Below, piece by piece: positions 17,999 to 26,773 of a DNA stretch of 64,000 bases (positions are counted from its first letter, which is position 1; each line of letters starts with the position of its first letter). The notes beneath the pieces were generated by a model. That model searched no databases. It saw only the letters and a list, made by a program, of their open reading frames with translations, and was not told where the DNA came from. The DNA is from Nitrospira sp. (lineage in GTDB: Bacteria > Nitrospirota > Nitrospiria > Nitrospirales > Nitrospiraceae), in the NCBI GenBank assembly GCA_016715825.1, contig JADJXO010000002.1, forward strand, positions 558,001 through 622,000. Direction: 5' to 3'. Position numbers and translations under genes: made by a program.

Positions 17999-18703
17999 TC
18001 AGTCGTAGGTCTCGACCTTCACTTCTTTTCGCTCGTAGCCTTGTTCCGTGAAATAGGCCCTGAGGGGCCGGACAAAAGCCTTCGTTCCGCACAGCAAGGG
18101 TATGACCTTCGCCTGTTCCCCCATCAACGAAGCCAGCATCCCTAACGTCTTTTCCACGGCTTCCACTTCACCGCTCTGAGCGACCAAAGGAAGATAGCGG
18201 AACAAGGGGTGTTGCGCTGCCATGCTGAGCCATTCCTGCTGAAACAGGATCTCCTCTTCGTTCGGGGCCACCGCAATCAGGCGAATGGGAGTTTGAATGG
18301 CGGAAAGAAACATCTGCTTGAGGATGCATCGCAGCGGCACGAGGCCTGTATAGCGACCAATCATGATAAGTTCACGATCGAGCGTGTGAGGCAGCATGAA
18401 ATTTCCATACGGACCTGAGAGTGGAATTTCATCTCCCGAGTTCAATTGGTAAAGATAGTTTGATCCAAGCCCACCGGGAACACGATCGAGGACCAACGTC
18501 AACTCTCCAGTCGGTGAAGCGGGGGCGGCCATGGAGTATGCGCGATTGAGTGGTGGCTTCGGTCCTACGGGTAACTTGAGTGAAACCCATTGTCCCGGTT
18601 GGAACGAGATCTTGCTTGTCTGGGGTCTGATCACAAGTTGGCGGACGTGAGGTGTGAGATCAGCAATCGACAGCACCGTGGCACGTTGTGTAGGTTCTGC
18701 CAT
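17999..18703 (-). CDS. Ferredoxin-NAD(P) reductase-like flavoprotein
   Basis: A 234-residue protein of the ferredoxin reductase (FNR) fold. The FAD-binding motif is RAYSMA, with PGGLGSNYL after it. The NAD(P)-binding half has GRYTGLVPLR, where the usual G-x-G-T-G-x-x-P is altered to G-R-Y-T-G-L-V-P, and ends with LLCGTKAFV and a terminal Tyr-Asp. There is no iron-sulfur domain. It converges with the ferredoxin gene, so it may reduce that ferredoxin for cluster assembly; this is inferred from position. The start at 18703 is supported by GGGAGG seven bases upstream; a longer start would add five residues. Confidence 0.8.
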   Translation of the reverse strand: MAEPTQRATVLSIADLTPHVRQLVIRPQTSKISFQPGQWVSLKLPVGPKPPLNRAYSMAAPASPTGELTLVLDRVPGGLGSNYLYQLNSGDEIPLSGPYGNFMLPHTLDRELIMIGRYTGLVPLRCILKQMFLSAIQTPIRLIAVAPNEEEILFQQEWLSMAAQHPLFRYLPLVAQSGEVEAVEKTLGMLASLMGEQAKVIPLLCGTKAFVRPLRAYFTEQGYERKEVKVETYD

Positions 18704-18824
18704 GAGACCTCCCTGCACCCTCTTAGCAGAAGTCGTCAGGAGATGGAAGCTTGGATGCGATGTACAAGGAATTTTGCAGCGTGGTATAGATATCGATCAA
18801 CTATAGGGAAGAGACCAAACGCAT

Positions 18825-20243
18825 ATGAACCAAGTTCGTGTCCGATTCGCACCCAGTCCGTCGGGATTTCTGCACATTGGTGGAGTCCGTACCGCGCTTT
18901 TCAACTGGCTCTTTGCCCGTCAGCAAGGAGGGATATTTGTCCTTCGGATCGAGGATACTGACCAGAGTCGTTCAACCGATGAATCCATCAAGGCCATCAT
19001 CGAAGGGATGAAATGGGTCGGGCTTGATTGGGACGAAGGTCCGTTTCGCCAGACCGAACGGATAGACCTGTACCGCCAACATGCCATGAAGTTGCGTGAG
19101 ACTGGGCATGCCTACTGGTGTGTATGTAAGGCCAAAGAGTTGGAGGCTCGTCGAAAGGAAGCGGAAGCGAAAGGCTTGTCGCCTCGGTATGACGGTCGCT
19201 GCCGAAACTTGGGGATTGCGAACCCTACGGAGGATGCCGCACTCCGGTTCAAGGCTCCGCAGGAGGGGCAGATCGTGGTTGACGATCTGATCAAGGGCAA
19301 GATTACTTTCGATACCAGTGTTGCCGACGATCTCATCATTCTGCGGTCCAACGGGTATCCGACGTACAACTTTTCCGTCGTGGTCGATGATGCGCTGATG
19401 CGCATGACGCATGTGGTGCGAGGAGACGACCATTTGACCAACACACCTCGGCAAATTCCGATTTTCGAAGCCCTGGGGTTTCCCGTCCCACAGTTCGGTC
19501 ATTTGCCGATGATTCTCGGCTCTGATAAGGCGCGGCTTTCCAAGCGGCATGGTGCGACCTCGATCATGGCCTACAAGGACATGGGGTATCTCCCCGATGC
19601 CATGGTCAATTATCTGGTCCGGCTCGGCTGGTCGCACGGGGATCAAGAACTCTTTACCCGCCGGGAACTCATCGAAAAGTTTTCCTGGAAGCATGTGCAA
19701 TCTTCTGCAGCGGTTTTCAATCCCGACAAGCTGCTCTGGATCAACGCCGAATACCTCAAATCCAGCTCAGCGTTGGAGGTCGCCGAAGCGTTGGTGCCGT
19801 TGCTGAACGCGGCGGGATTACAGGAACAGGTCAGGACCGTCTCGAAAGAGTGGCTGGCGCAGGTCGTTGTGCTGGTGAAGGAACGGACGAAGACGTTGGT
19901 CGACATGGTGGAGTGGGCGAAGCCGTATTTTGGGCAAGAGGCAACATACGAAGTGGAAGCGGCCAAGAAATTTCTCACACCAACGACGGCTCCGTTGCTG
20001 CAGAAGCTGCTCAGCCGCTTCGAGGCATTTCCAAGCTTTTCCAAACCAGCGTGGGAAGAGAGCTTTAAGAAGCTTGTCGAGGAAGAGGGTGTGAAGATGG
20101 GTGCGTTAGCCCAGCCGGTTCGCGTGGCCTTGACCGGGCGAACGGCAAGTCCAGGGCTCTTTGAGGTGATGGAAGTCCTGGGGCGTGAACGGACTCTCTT
20201 CCGCCTCAGAAAAGGGATCGAACGAGCGAATATGGCTCCTTGA
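18825..20243 (+). CDS. gltX: Glutamyl-tRNA synthetase
   Basis: A 472-residue class I aminoacyl-tRNA synthetase that charges tRNA-Glu. The HIGH-type motif is FAPSPSGFLHIGGVR (HIGG at residues 17-20) and the KMSKS-type motif is ARLSKRHG, near residue 240. A cysteine pair (CVCKAK) sits in the zinc-binding region, but the rest of the zinc motif is weak. The anticodon-binding helical domain fills the C-terminal 170 residues. Because the window also encodes a GlnRS, this enzyme need not be non-discriminating. Two tRNA-Gln genes follow immediately on the same strand. Confidence 0.95.
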   Translation: MNQVRVRFAPSPSGFLHIGGVRTALFNWLFARQQGGIFVLRIEDTDQSRSTDESIKAIIEGMKWVGLDWDEGPFRQTERIDLYRQHAMKLRETGHAYWCVCKAKELEARRKEAEAKGLSPRYDGRCRNLGIANPTEDAALRFKAPQEGQIVVDDLIKGKITFDTSVADDLIILRSNGYPTYNFSVVVDDALMRMTHVVRGDDHLTNTPRQIPIFEALGFPVPQFGHLPMILGSDKARLSKRHGATSIMAYKDMGYLPDAMVNYLVRLGWSHGDQELFTRRELIEKFSWKHVQSSAAVFNPDKLLWINAEYLKSSSALEVAEALVPLLNAAGLQEQVRTVSKEWLAQVVVLVKERTKTLVDMVEWAKPYFGQEATYEVEAAKKFLTPTTAPLLQKLLSRFEAFPSFSKPAWEESFKKLVEEEGVKMGALAQPVRVALTGRTASPGLFEVMEVLGRERTLFRLRKGIERANMAP

Positions 20244-20301
20244 GCCAAACCCGCGTCGATCTTGACGGAATTGCGATCGATATATTACTGTGAACCCCGG
20301 T

Positions 20302-20375
20302 TGGGGGATCGTCTAGCGGTAGGACGTCAGTCTCTGGATCTGACTACCTAGGTTCGATTCCTAGTCCCCCAGCCA
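20302..20375 (+). tRNA. tRNA-Gln (anticodon CUG)
   Basis: A 74-base gene folding as a cloverleaf: acceptor TGGGGGA pairs with TCCCCCA, the D loop contains AGCGGTAGG, the anticodon loop is CTCTGGA (anticodon CUG), and the T arm contains GGTTCGATTCC. The discriminator is G and CCA is encoded. The bottom pair of the anticodon stem is T-T, unlike the second copy downstream. Confidence 0.95.
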
Positions 20376-20408
20376 AACTCCTTTCGAAGTCATATCTTCA
20401 TACCGCGC

Positions 20409-20482
20409 TGGGGGATCGTCTAGCGGTAGGACGCCGGCCTTTGGAGCCGGCTACCTAGGTTCGATTCCTAGTCCCCCAGCCA
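20409..20482 (+). tRNA. tRNA-Gln (anticodon UUG)
   Basis: A 74-base tRNA with the same acceptor, D and T arms as the upstream tRNA-Gln, differing mainly in the anticodon arm: stem CCGGC/GCCGG and loop CTTTGGA (anticodon UUG). CCA is encoded. The two genes are 33 bp apart and probably arose by tandem duplication; together they read both glutamine codons. Confidence 0.96.
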
Positions 20483-20599
20483 TTTTCCATTGAAGTTAGC
20501 TCAATGAATTGTGAGTTTTCCCCAAGGGTAGCGGATTTGTAATCTTTTAATGATCGTTCTTTTCTTGGCTGAAAGAATCTCAGGTCATCATTCGCATGC

Positions 20600-21538
20600 A
20601 TGAAGAGGGTAAGGAAAAATGTCGAAACAGATCGGAGGATCCTCACAGTCACTAGACTTTCCAATGGTGACATAAACATTGACTATCATCCCAAATTTCC
20701 TCCGCACGTCTTCTTTGATACCAACGTAGTGATTGGGCTGAATGCAGAATCGATGGATGCCCTCAACAGGCTCAAGAGCCAGCAGGGGTTTATTTATCGC
20801 TACTCGATGCTGAATTTTGTGGAGTTGGCCTCCCACATGGGGGATGAGCCAGATAGCAATACACCAAACCCGTTCAAAAAGTATCAGTCAGCTTTTAAGA
20901 AAATAGCATCTCTCTGCGATCCTCGACCGCTCCCTTCGGCAGAAATGGTTTTCATGAAAGCTGTCGGGCTCTACCACTTCCTGGGCCCCAAATGGATTGC
21001 CAACGAGAGTGAGATTGCCGGCACTCTCAAGAGCTTTGTACAGGCAAACGATCTAGCTGAGCTGAGGAAGGCAGGGTTCAGTCCAGAGCATTATATGAAG
21101 CTTCGCGAGCTTGACGGAGAGTGGTTCTTGGATTTTGTGGTGAAGGCCAAGGAGATTGGGGGCCTGCCAGATGGCTCGGACAATTGGGCAAATTGGCTCG
21201 GGCACTTCTATAGCTATCTCGTTTTTCGAGCAAGTAGTACAAGAAAGACTATGTCCACCCTTGGAAAGGGTGAACAGAAGCGGGTGGTCAAGTTTTTCGA
21301 AGGGCCGGGAGGAAAGATGCTTCTTACTCACTTTAAGCATTTGCTTGTTAAGACGATTAGAGACCAAAAGCACGAGGATAGCAACGATTTCTATGACATG
21401 CTCCAGCTGCTACTGCTCCAGGATAGCAATCGACTCTTCGTAACCGATGACAGGCCGTTTCATCAGTACTACGCGGGAGCAGAGCATCATCGTGTGGTCC
21501 CGTGGAAAATCTTTAAGAAGTCAGCCATTTCTCTATGA
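20600..21538 (+). CDS. PIN-like domain protein, unknown function
   Basis: A 312-residue protein. Near the N-terminus HVFFDTNVVIGL (D40) looks like the first strand and catalytic aspartate of PIN-fold nucleases, and near the C-terminus LFVTDDRPF (about residues 280-288) resembles the final acidic strand. In between there is a long helical region (about 200 residues) with no recognised motif. If active it would cleave RNA with a metal ion. No antitoxin-sized gene lies beside it. It follows the tRNA-Gln pair and its base composition looks more AT-rich than its neighbours, which hints at acquisition next to a tRNA. The functional call is tentative. Confidence 0.6.
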   Translation: MKRVRKNVETDRRILTVTRLSNGDINIDYHPKFPPHVFFDTNVVIGLNAESMDALNRLKSQQGFIYRYSMLNFVELASHMGDEPDSNTPNPFKKYQSAFKKIASLCDPRPLPSAEMVFMKAVGLYHFLGPKWIANESEIAGTLKSFVQANDLAELRKAGFSPEHYMKLRELDGEWFLDFVVKAKEIGGLPDGSDNWANWLGHFYSYLVFRASSTRKTMSTLGKGEQKRVVKFFEGPGGKMLLTHFKHLLVKTIRDQKHEDSNDFYDMLQLLLLQDSNRLFVTDDRPFHQYYAGAEHHRVVPWKIFKKSAISL

Positions 21539-21566
21539 CATTGGTTACCGTCCATGCTTCGATACG

Positions 21567-22610
21567 CTATTTAAGTGATGCCATATCGATGACAAATCGA
21601 TACCGCACATCGCCCCGGAGGACCCGTTCATAGGCTTCGTTGACTTGTTGAATTGGAATCACCTCAACATCTGACTCAATCTGATGCTGGGCGCAGAAGT
21701 CGAGCATTTTCTGGGTTTCTTTGATCCCGCCGATGAGTGAGCCGGCAAGGCGTCGTCGTTTAAAAATGAGCGAAAATGCCTGGACCGGCGTCGGCGCTTC
21801 CGGTGCACCGACCAAGATCATGGTGCCGTCGGTCTTGAGCAGGTTCAAATAGGCATTGTAGTCGTGCGGAGCCGAGACCGTGTCAAGGATGTAGTGGAAG
21901 TACCCTTGGAGCTTCGTCAACGTGTGAGGATCCGACGTCACGGCAAAGTGCGCAGCTCCTAACCGCTTCGCGTCTTCTCGTTTACCCTCGGACGTACTTA
22001 AGACCGTCACCTCCGTTCCCATCGCTTTGGCGATCTTCACCGCCATATGACCGAGCCCACCGAGGCCGACAACCGCCAATTTGTGGTAACGGCCGACGCC
22101 CCATTGGCGGAGCGGAGAGTAGGTCGTGATGCCGGCGCAGAGTAGAGGCGCGGCTCCAGCTAATGAGAGTGCTGGAGGAATTCGAAGGACATAGTGTTCG
22201 TCGACCACGATCTGGGTTGAGTAACCGCCTTGAGTGATCTGGCCGGCTTTATCCTGCCCGCTGTAGGTCCAGACAGTGCCACCGTCGCAATACTGTTCCA
22301 GCCCCTCGCGGCAAGCCGTGCATGTTCGACATGAATCCACAAAGCAGCCGACGCCGGCACGATCACCAACCTTGAAGGCCGTGATCGCTGTGCCGACTTG
22401 CGCGACGGTTCCGACGATCTCATGTCCAGGGACCATCGGAAACAGGGAAATGCCCCATTCATCACGGGCTTGGTGGATATCTGAGTGGCAGATGCCGCAA
22501 TGGGAAATCGTAATCAAGATATCCTGCGGACCGACATCACGGCGTTCAAACGAAAATGGCTGCAACGGTTCCTTCGCGGCCATCGCCGCATAACCTTTGG
22601 TCGGGAGCAT
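21567..22610 (-). CDS. Zinc-dependent alcohol/aldehyde dehydrogenase (YahK/CAD type)
   Basis: A 347-residue medium-chain dehydrogenase that reduces aldehydes or oxidises alcohols with NAD(P). The catalytic zinc site is C38 in CGICHSD and H63-E64 in PGHEIVG; the structural zinc cysteines are C94, C97, C100 and C108. The Rossmann motif GLGGLGHMAVKIA follows near residue 180. It resembles the cinnamyl-alcohol-dehydrogenase/YahK branch, often NADPH-dependent with broad substrate range. The ATG at 22610 has AAGGAGA seven bases upstream, which decides the start over an in-frame codon 17 residues earlier. It stands alone. Confidence 0.9.
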   Translation of the reverse strand: MLPTKGYAAMAAKEPLQPFSFERRDVGPQDILITISHCGICHSDIHQARDEWGISLFPMVPGHEIVGTVAQVGTAITAFKVGDRAGVGCFVDSCRTCTACREGLEQYCDGGTVWTYSGQDKAGQITQGGYSTQIVVDEHYVLRIPPALSLAGAAPLLCAGITTYSPLRQWGVGRYHKLAVVGLGGLGHMAVKIAKAMGTEVTVLSTSEGKREDAKRLGAAHFAVTSDPHTLTKLQGYFHYILDTVSAPHDYNAYLNLLKTDGTMILVGAPEAPTPVQAFSLIFKRRRLAGSLIGGIKETQKMLDFCAQHQIESDVEVIPIQQVNEAYERVLRGDVRYRFVIDMASLK

Positions 22611-22769
22611 GGAGGGTCTCCTTCTGTAGAACGGATGGATGTGAGACATTAGCAAGTTCAATCCGACTTGCCAACAGCAAATGCAGGGGTGTCTGTCAGT
22701 GAGAATCCGAATTGCCGGCTGAAAGAGGTTTTCCGGCTGTACCCGGAAGTTGAGTGATCGTGCTGTCGC

Positions 22770-22997
22770 TCAGTTAGTCGACGAACCGTCAGCAGCTTCT
22801 TCTCCACTGTCGTCGTGCTGCTCGTCCGTAGCCAGAGACTCTCGTATGCCTGTTTCTGCTGTGAGCGGCACACCCGGAATACGGTATTGCGCTGCGGCCC
22901 AGGTTCCCAAGTCCGTGACCTGACAACGCTCGCAACAGAATGGGCGCCAGGGGTTTCCTTCCCAGGTCGTGGGTCGGTGGCAGAGGGGACAGGTCAT
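22770..22997 (-). CDS. yacG: Zinc-binding protein YacG (DNA gyrase inhibitor)
   Basis: A 75-residue protein with the complete YacG signature: CPLCHRPTTWEGNPWRPFC, then CERC and DLGTWAAAQYRIPG. The four cysteines C3, C6, C21/C22 and C25 bind zinc. In E. coli YacG binds GyrB and inhibits gyrase. The last 25 residues are an acidic, low-complexity tail. The gene stands alone between the alcohol dehydrogenase and the PilZ protein. Confidence 0.9.
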   Translation of the reverse strand: MTCPLCHRPTTWEGNPWRPFCCERCQVTDLGTWAAAQYRIPGVPLTAETGIRESLATDEQHDDSGEEAADGSSTN

Positions 22998-23048
22998 GGA
23001 GGTAGTGTAGCGTGGTGGCCGGATGAAGAAAAGTCGTGGCGAGGTCGG

Positions 23049-23384
23049 TCAGTCTTGAGGGACCGATCGCGGCCTGGCGAGACGGAGCAACCGCTGTAAT
23101 CGGCTTCGATCCAAGTCTGTGAGGCGTAAAAACTCGACGCCGAACTCACCGTGGTTCACCCATCGAACGGCGGCGGAATGGATCGTAATCGGGACGGCCA
23201 AGTCGGTCGCATGGATCAGGAGTTTGACTCCCGTTCCAGCCGACATCGAAACCGTGCTGGTAACCGCCCCGCCACCGGCGGAAATATCGAACATTGTGCC
23301 CTGGCGAATCTCGGTCTGCTCGGTTGTGGAAAAGAGGACACGCAGTTCAACGGGAATTCTTGGGTGTTCTCGACATTCAATCAT
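23049..23384 (-). CDS. PilZ-domain protein
   Basis: A 111-residue single PilZ domain. It has the N-terminal arginine stretch (RE-HPR near residue 5) and the core DISAGGGAV, which correspond to the RxxxR and D/NxSxxG motifs that bind cyclic di-GMP, although the first arginine motif is shortened. Later strands (AVRWVNHGEFGVEFL) fit the fold. It has no output domain. The ATG at 23384 is preceded by GTGGAGG with good spacing; an upstream in-frame GTG overlaps that ribosome site and was not used. Confidence 0.82.
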   Translation of the reverse strand: MIECREHPRIPVELRVLFSTTEQTEIRQGTMFDISAGGGAVTSTVSMSAGTGVKLLIHATDLAVPITIHSAAVRWVNHGEFGVEFLRLTDLDRSRLQRLLRLARPRSVPQD

Positions 23385-23544
23385 GGTGACCTCCACACGT
23401 GAGTGACGCGTGATGATAGTCGTGCGCGATCGTTATCCACTGAGCTTCCTGGAGGGATAGTATAGATCGGGAGGTGCTCCATGGCACGCGTTGAGGCAAA
23501 ATCTGCGTGTCAGGACACGGTCGATCGCCAAGGCCTAACGAGTG

Positions 23545-25248
23545 CTAGCGGCGGGGTGTTGGTTGGGTTTTCTCAACACGGGCCCACGCATCTTTGAGAG
23601 ACACGGTTCGGTTGAAGAGGAGGGACTCGGGAGAGGATTCGAGATCGACACAAAAGTACCCTTGCCGCTCGAATTGAAAACGGGAACCTGGTGCGGCGGA
23701 GGCAAGGCTTGGCTCAACCACGCACCCGTTGAGAGTTTCAAGAGATTGAGGATTGAGCGCATGCGTCCAGTCCCGGTCGGGCTGATGCCGGCCCTCATCA
23801 GGGAGAAGAAGCGGATGGTAAAGGCGGACGGTGGCCTTGAGTGCCTGTAAAGCCGATACCCAATGGATGGTGGCCTTCACTTTGCGTTGTTCCTGTGCCG
23901 AGCCGCTTTTTGTCTCAGGGTCGTACGTACAGTGTAGTTCAGTGACCGCCCCAGTCTGAGGATCCTTCGTCACACTCACACATTGAATGATATATCCATA
24001 GCGGAGCCGGACCTCCCGGCCAGGCGCGAGGCGATAAAACTGTTTCGGTGGATCCTCTCGGAAATCGTCTTGCTCGATGTAGAGTGTCCGTGAGAACGGA
24101 ACCTTGCGAGTTCCCGCAGCAGCATCTTCCGGGTTATTCACGGCGTCGAGTTCTTCAACCACGCCCTCCGGATAGTTGTCGATCACGACTTTCAACGGTC
24201 GGAGGACCGCCATCACGCGCGGTGAGCGTTTGTTCAAGTCTTCTCGGATGAAGTGTTCAAGCAACTGCATCTCGACGACGGCGTCGCGCTTGGCGACCCC
24301 GATGTGGTCGCAAAAGGCACGAATGGCTTCCGGCGTCACGCCTCGGCGACGAAGGCCCTTGAGGGTGGGAAGGCGAGGATCGTCCCAACCGGCCACCAGT
24401 TTCTTGGTAACCAATTCAAGCAGCTTGCGCTTGCTCATGACGGTGGACGTGAGATTGAGTCTCGCGAACTCGATCTGCTGAGGACGATGCGGAGCCTCGG
24501 ACTCCGTGACAACCCAATCGTACAATGGGCGGTGATCCGCAAATTCCAGCGTGCAGAGAGAATGGGTGATTCCCTCGATGGCATCGGAGAGGGGGTGTGC
24601 AAAATCATACGAGGGATAGATGCACCAGGCGGATCCCGTCCGATAATGAGTAGCGTGTCGAATCCGATAGAGGATGGGGTCGCGCAGATTGATGTTCGGT
24701 GATTCCATCTCGATGGCGGCGCGTAAGACATGAGTGCCATCGGCAAACTCTCCGGCTCGCATGCGTGCAAAGAGGTCCAAGTTCTCGTCCACAGACCGAG
24801 TCCGATAGGGGCTGTTGCGACCAGGCTCCGTCAGTGTGCCACGGTACTCGCGAATGAGGTCAGAGGAGAGACTGTCGACATAGGCCTTGCCTTTCTGAAT
24901 CAAAACGACGGCGAACGCATAGAGCTGCTCGAAATAGTCCGAGGCATAGAAGATCTTTCCGTTCCAATCGAATCCCAGCCACCGGACGTCTTCCTGAATG
25001 GCCTGAACATACTCCGGATCCTCGGTGGTGGGATTCGTATCGTCGAATCGCAGATGACAGACTCCACCCGGTGTCTCGTTCGCAATTCCAAAATTCAGGA
25101 CGATGGATTTGGCGTGTCCGATATGGAGGTACCCGTTGGGTTCGGGGGGAAATCGTGTGACGACCCGGCCTCCGTGTTTGCCGGAAGCGCGATCGGCGGC
25201 GACGATGTCTCGAATGAAATTCGATGCGGTTGTGAATTCGGAAGCCAT
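23545..25248 (-). CDS. glnS: Glutaminyl-tRNA synthetase
   Basis: A 567-residue class I synthetase that charges tRNA-Gln directly. The HIGH motif is in PPEPNGYLHIGHAKS (residues 42-45) and the KMSKS motif is VMSKRKLL. The active-site region LRFDDTNPTTEDPEY and the two-barrel anticodon-binding domain (RTLYIEQDDF, YGYIIQC) match the E. coli enzyme, with similar length (554). It is GlnRS and not GluRS because of these C-terminal barrels. GlnRS is absent from many bacterial lineages that use GatCAB. Its presence with two tRNA-Gln genes a few kilobases away is consistent with the direct route. A TTG one codon upstream is an alternative start. Confidence 0.95.
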   Translation of the reverse strand: MASEFTTASNFIRDIVAADRASGKHGGRVVTRFPPEPNGYLHIGHAKSIVLNFGIANETPGGVCHLRFDDTNPTTEDPEYVQAIQEDVRWLGFDWNGKIFYASDYFEQLYAFAVVLIQKGKAYVDSLSSDLIREYRGTLTEPGRNSPYRTRSVDENLDLFARMRAGEFADGTHVLRAAIEMESPNINLRDPILYRIRHATHYRTGSAWCIYPSYDFAHPLSDAIEGITHSLCTLEFADHRPLYDWVVTESEAPHRPQQIEFARLNLTSTVMSKRKLLELVTKKLVAGWDDPRLPTLKGLRRRGVTPEAIRAFCDHIGVAKRDAVVEMQLLEHFIREDLNKRSPRVMAVLRPLKVVIDNYPEGVVEELDAVNNPEDAAAGTRKVPFSRTLYIEQDDFREDPPKQFYRLAPGREVRLRYGYIIQCVSVTKDPQTGAVTELHCTYDPETKSGSAQEQRKVKATIHWVSALQALKATVRLYHPLLLPDEGRHQPDRDWTHALNPQSLETLNGCVVEPSLASAAPGSRFQFERQGYFCVDLESSPESLLFNRTVSLKDAWARVEKTQPTPRR

Positions 25249-25348
25249 CAAGAAGTCTTCGGTAATGATCTACGTTCGGTCATGGGGACAGGCGAACGGC
25301 ATGAAGGAGTTCTATCATAGACTGGGTGATGAGAGAAACGGGGAATGC

Positions 25349-25774
25349 TTAAGCGGACGGTTCGGCGGTGGAAGGGTCCGGCGGCGGCATGACGCTGAAA
25401 TCCTTTTGTGCGATGAGGTGTCCTTCCATTCGGAGCCGGAATTCATATCGACCCGGTGCCGGAAAGATCAACAACGGAACGTTAATGCCAAAGTCAGAAA
25501 TCTGGAGGCGATCGCCGATTTCAATGTTCGGGAGCGTGGCACGGCAAACCAGTTGTTCGGAGTTGAGATAGATCAAGTCGATATCGAAATGATAGGGGCC
25601 CTCCGCGTCGGTTAAGCAGAAGTAGAGGCCCATTTGCTGATGCTGAAAGGGAAAGGAAGGAGCTTGCAGATGGGTGAAAATTCCGATCAAGCTCTTCTTT
25701 TTCGTCAGGCTGTCTTCGATCACTTGATCACAGACCAGAAATGCCTGCACGGTCGGTCTTGGAATGTCGGTCAT
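25349..25774 (-). CDS. Hypothetical protein, DUF6941-like
   Basis: A 141-residue protein starting at an ATG at 25774 (MTDIPRPTVQAF). The sequence FLVCDQVIEDSLTKKKSLIG, followed by a probable beta-sandwich (MGLYFCLTDAEGPYHFDIDL) resembles the DUF6941 group, small proteins of unknown function. There is no signal peptide. The Pro-rich C-terminus (MPPPDPSTAEPSA) is likely disordered. The open frame continues 35 codons upstream with unrelated residues, so I used the internal start. It lies between glnS and another unknown gene, all on the minus strand. Confidence 0.6.
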   Translation of the reverse strand: MTDIPRPTVQAFLVCDQVIEDSLTKKKSLIGIFTHLQAPSFPFQHQQMGLYFCLTDAEGPYHFDIDLIYLNSEQLVCRATLPNIEIGDRLQISDFGINVPLLIFPAPGRYEFRLRMEGHLIAQKDFSVMPPPDPSTAEPSA

Positions 25775-25951
25775 GTCGCGATTCCGGAGATCATCATTAC
25801 AGTCGCCTGGTTCTCGGCTGTCGCGAAAACGAAGCGAGGTCTCGTAGGTGCTCCGGGACCATTCATCTGCATGGGCCATCCCCGGCGGAGCTGAATCAGT
25901 GACAGGTACCGGGGGACGAACCGCAATGGGTCTGCTATGTGGTGAACTGGC

Positions 25952-26485
25952 TCAACCTAGAATAGCTGGCCCGCCGCGACTTTCTACGATGTCTCCAAAC
26001 AGCGTGATTCCTGAGCCAATCCGACAATAGTTGGGGGTGATTTCCACCTGAATGCCACGATGTGAGTGCAACTTCCCGTACAAGAGCGAGACCCTATGCG
26101 TTGCCGTCATGGCTGCTGCGAGAACTATCCCACCGGACTGCAGATCCGTTAATCGAACGGATGGGCCCTCAGCCGAAGAAGGGCTTTGCTCGAGGTGTGC
26201 TTCCACGGCAAAACGATCGTTCTTGTTCAGGGTGAGGGCATTACGGCGCAGATGCGCAATGCGGCCCCCGTACTCGTCGTACAGATCGAGCGTAACGAGA
26301 AACACCCCCTGTTCACGGTTGGTCTCGATGACCAGTTGTTCTTTTCCATGAATCCTGACGACCCCGTTGCTATTTCGAAAGGTGTTGGATCCAATGCACA
26401 GCTCAAGGCCTGGCTTGGCAAGGACTCCGCCGGATACGGCGTGACTCGAGGACCTGGTCTTACCAGACACCGCCGGTTCATCCAT
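25952..26485 (-). CDS. Hypothetical protein
   Basis: A 177-residue protein that I do not recognise. It begins with about 25 polar, Ser/Gly-rich residues, followed by sequence that alternates hydrophobic and polar residues in a way that suggests a beta-rich fold (VVRIHGKEQLVIET, GVFLVTLDLYDEYG, ITPNYCRIGSGITLFGDI). No membrane segment or signal peptide is seen. A possible shorter version starts at a later codon. The gene follows the DUF6941-like gene's strand; no conserved neighbour gives a hint of its role. Confidence 0.5.
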   Translation of the reverse strand: MDEPAVSGKTRSSSHAVSGGVLAKPGLELCIGSNTFRNSNGVVRIHGKEQLVIETNREQGVFLVTLDLYDEYGGRIAHLRRNALTLNKNDRFAVEAHLEQSPSSAEGPSVRLTDLQSGGIVLAAAMTATHRVSLLYGKLHSHRGIQVEITPNYCRIGSGITLFGDIVESRGGPAILG

Positions 26486-26773
26486 TCAAGACCCTCAAAC
26501 CTCTATGGTGATTCGGTCGTCCGGAATTGGCGCAAAACATACGCTGTACCGTGAGAAAGTCATGAGAAAGCTAGGCTTTCTGATGGTTTCTGTCAAGATC
26601 GGCCATGCCAGATGTCACCAGGTATTTTGGCCCCCTGCAAACGGCCTAACCATGTAGACCCCTCAAGACGCATTCCAGCGGAGTAGTAGCCGGTGGCTGC
26701 CCGTGGACTTATCTGTATGTGACTCTCTTCCAAAGCGACGTATTCCGGCGGGATATGATTCAAATAGGAGGGC
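26486..26773. other. Intergenic region, nothing recognised
   Basis: This 288-bp gap lies upstream of an unknown minus-strand gene and downstream of a putative lipoprotein gene. A minus-strand open frame crosses it from 26943, but it overlaps the lipoprotein in another frame and has no coding character. No tRNA, repeat or convincing terminator was seen. Confidence 0.3.
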
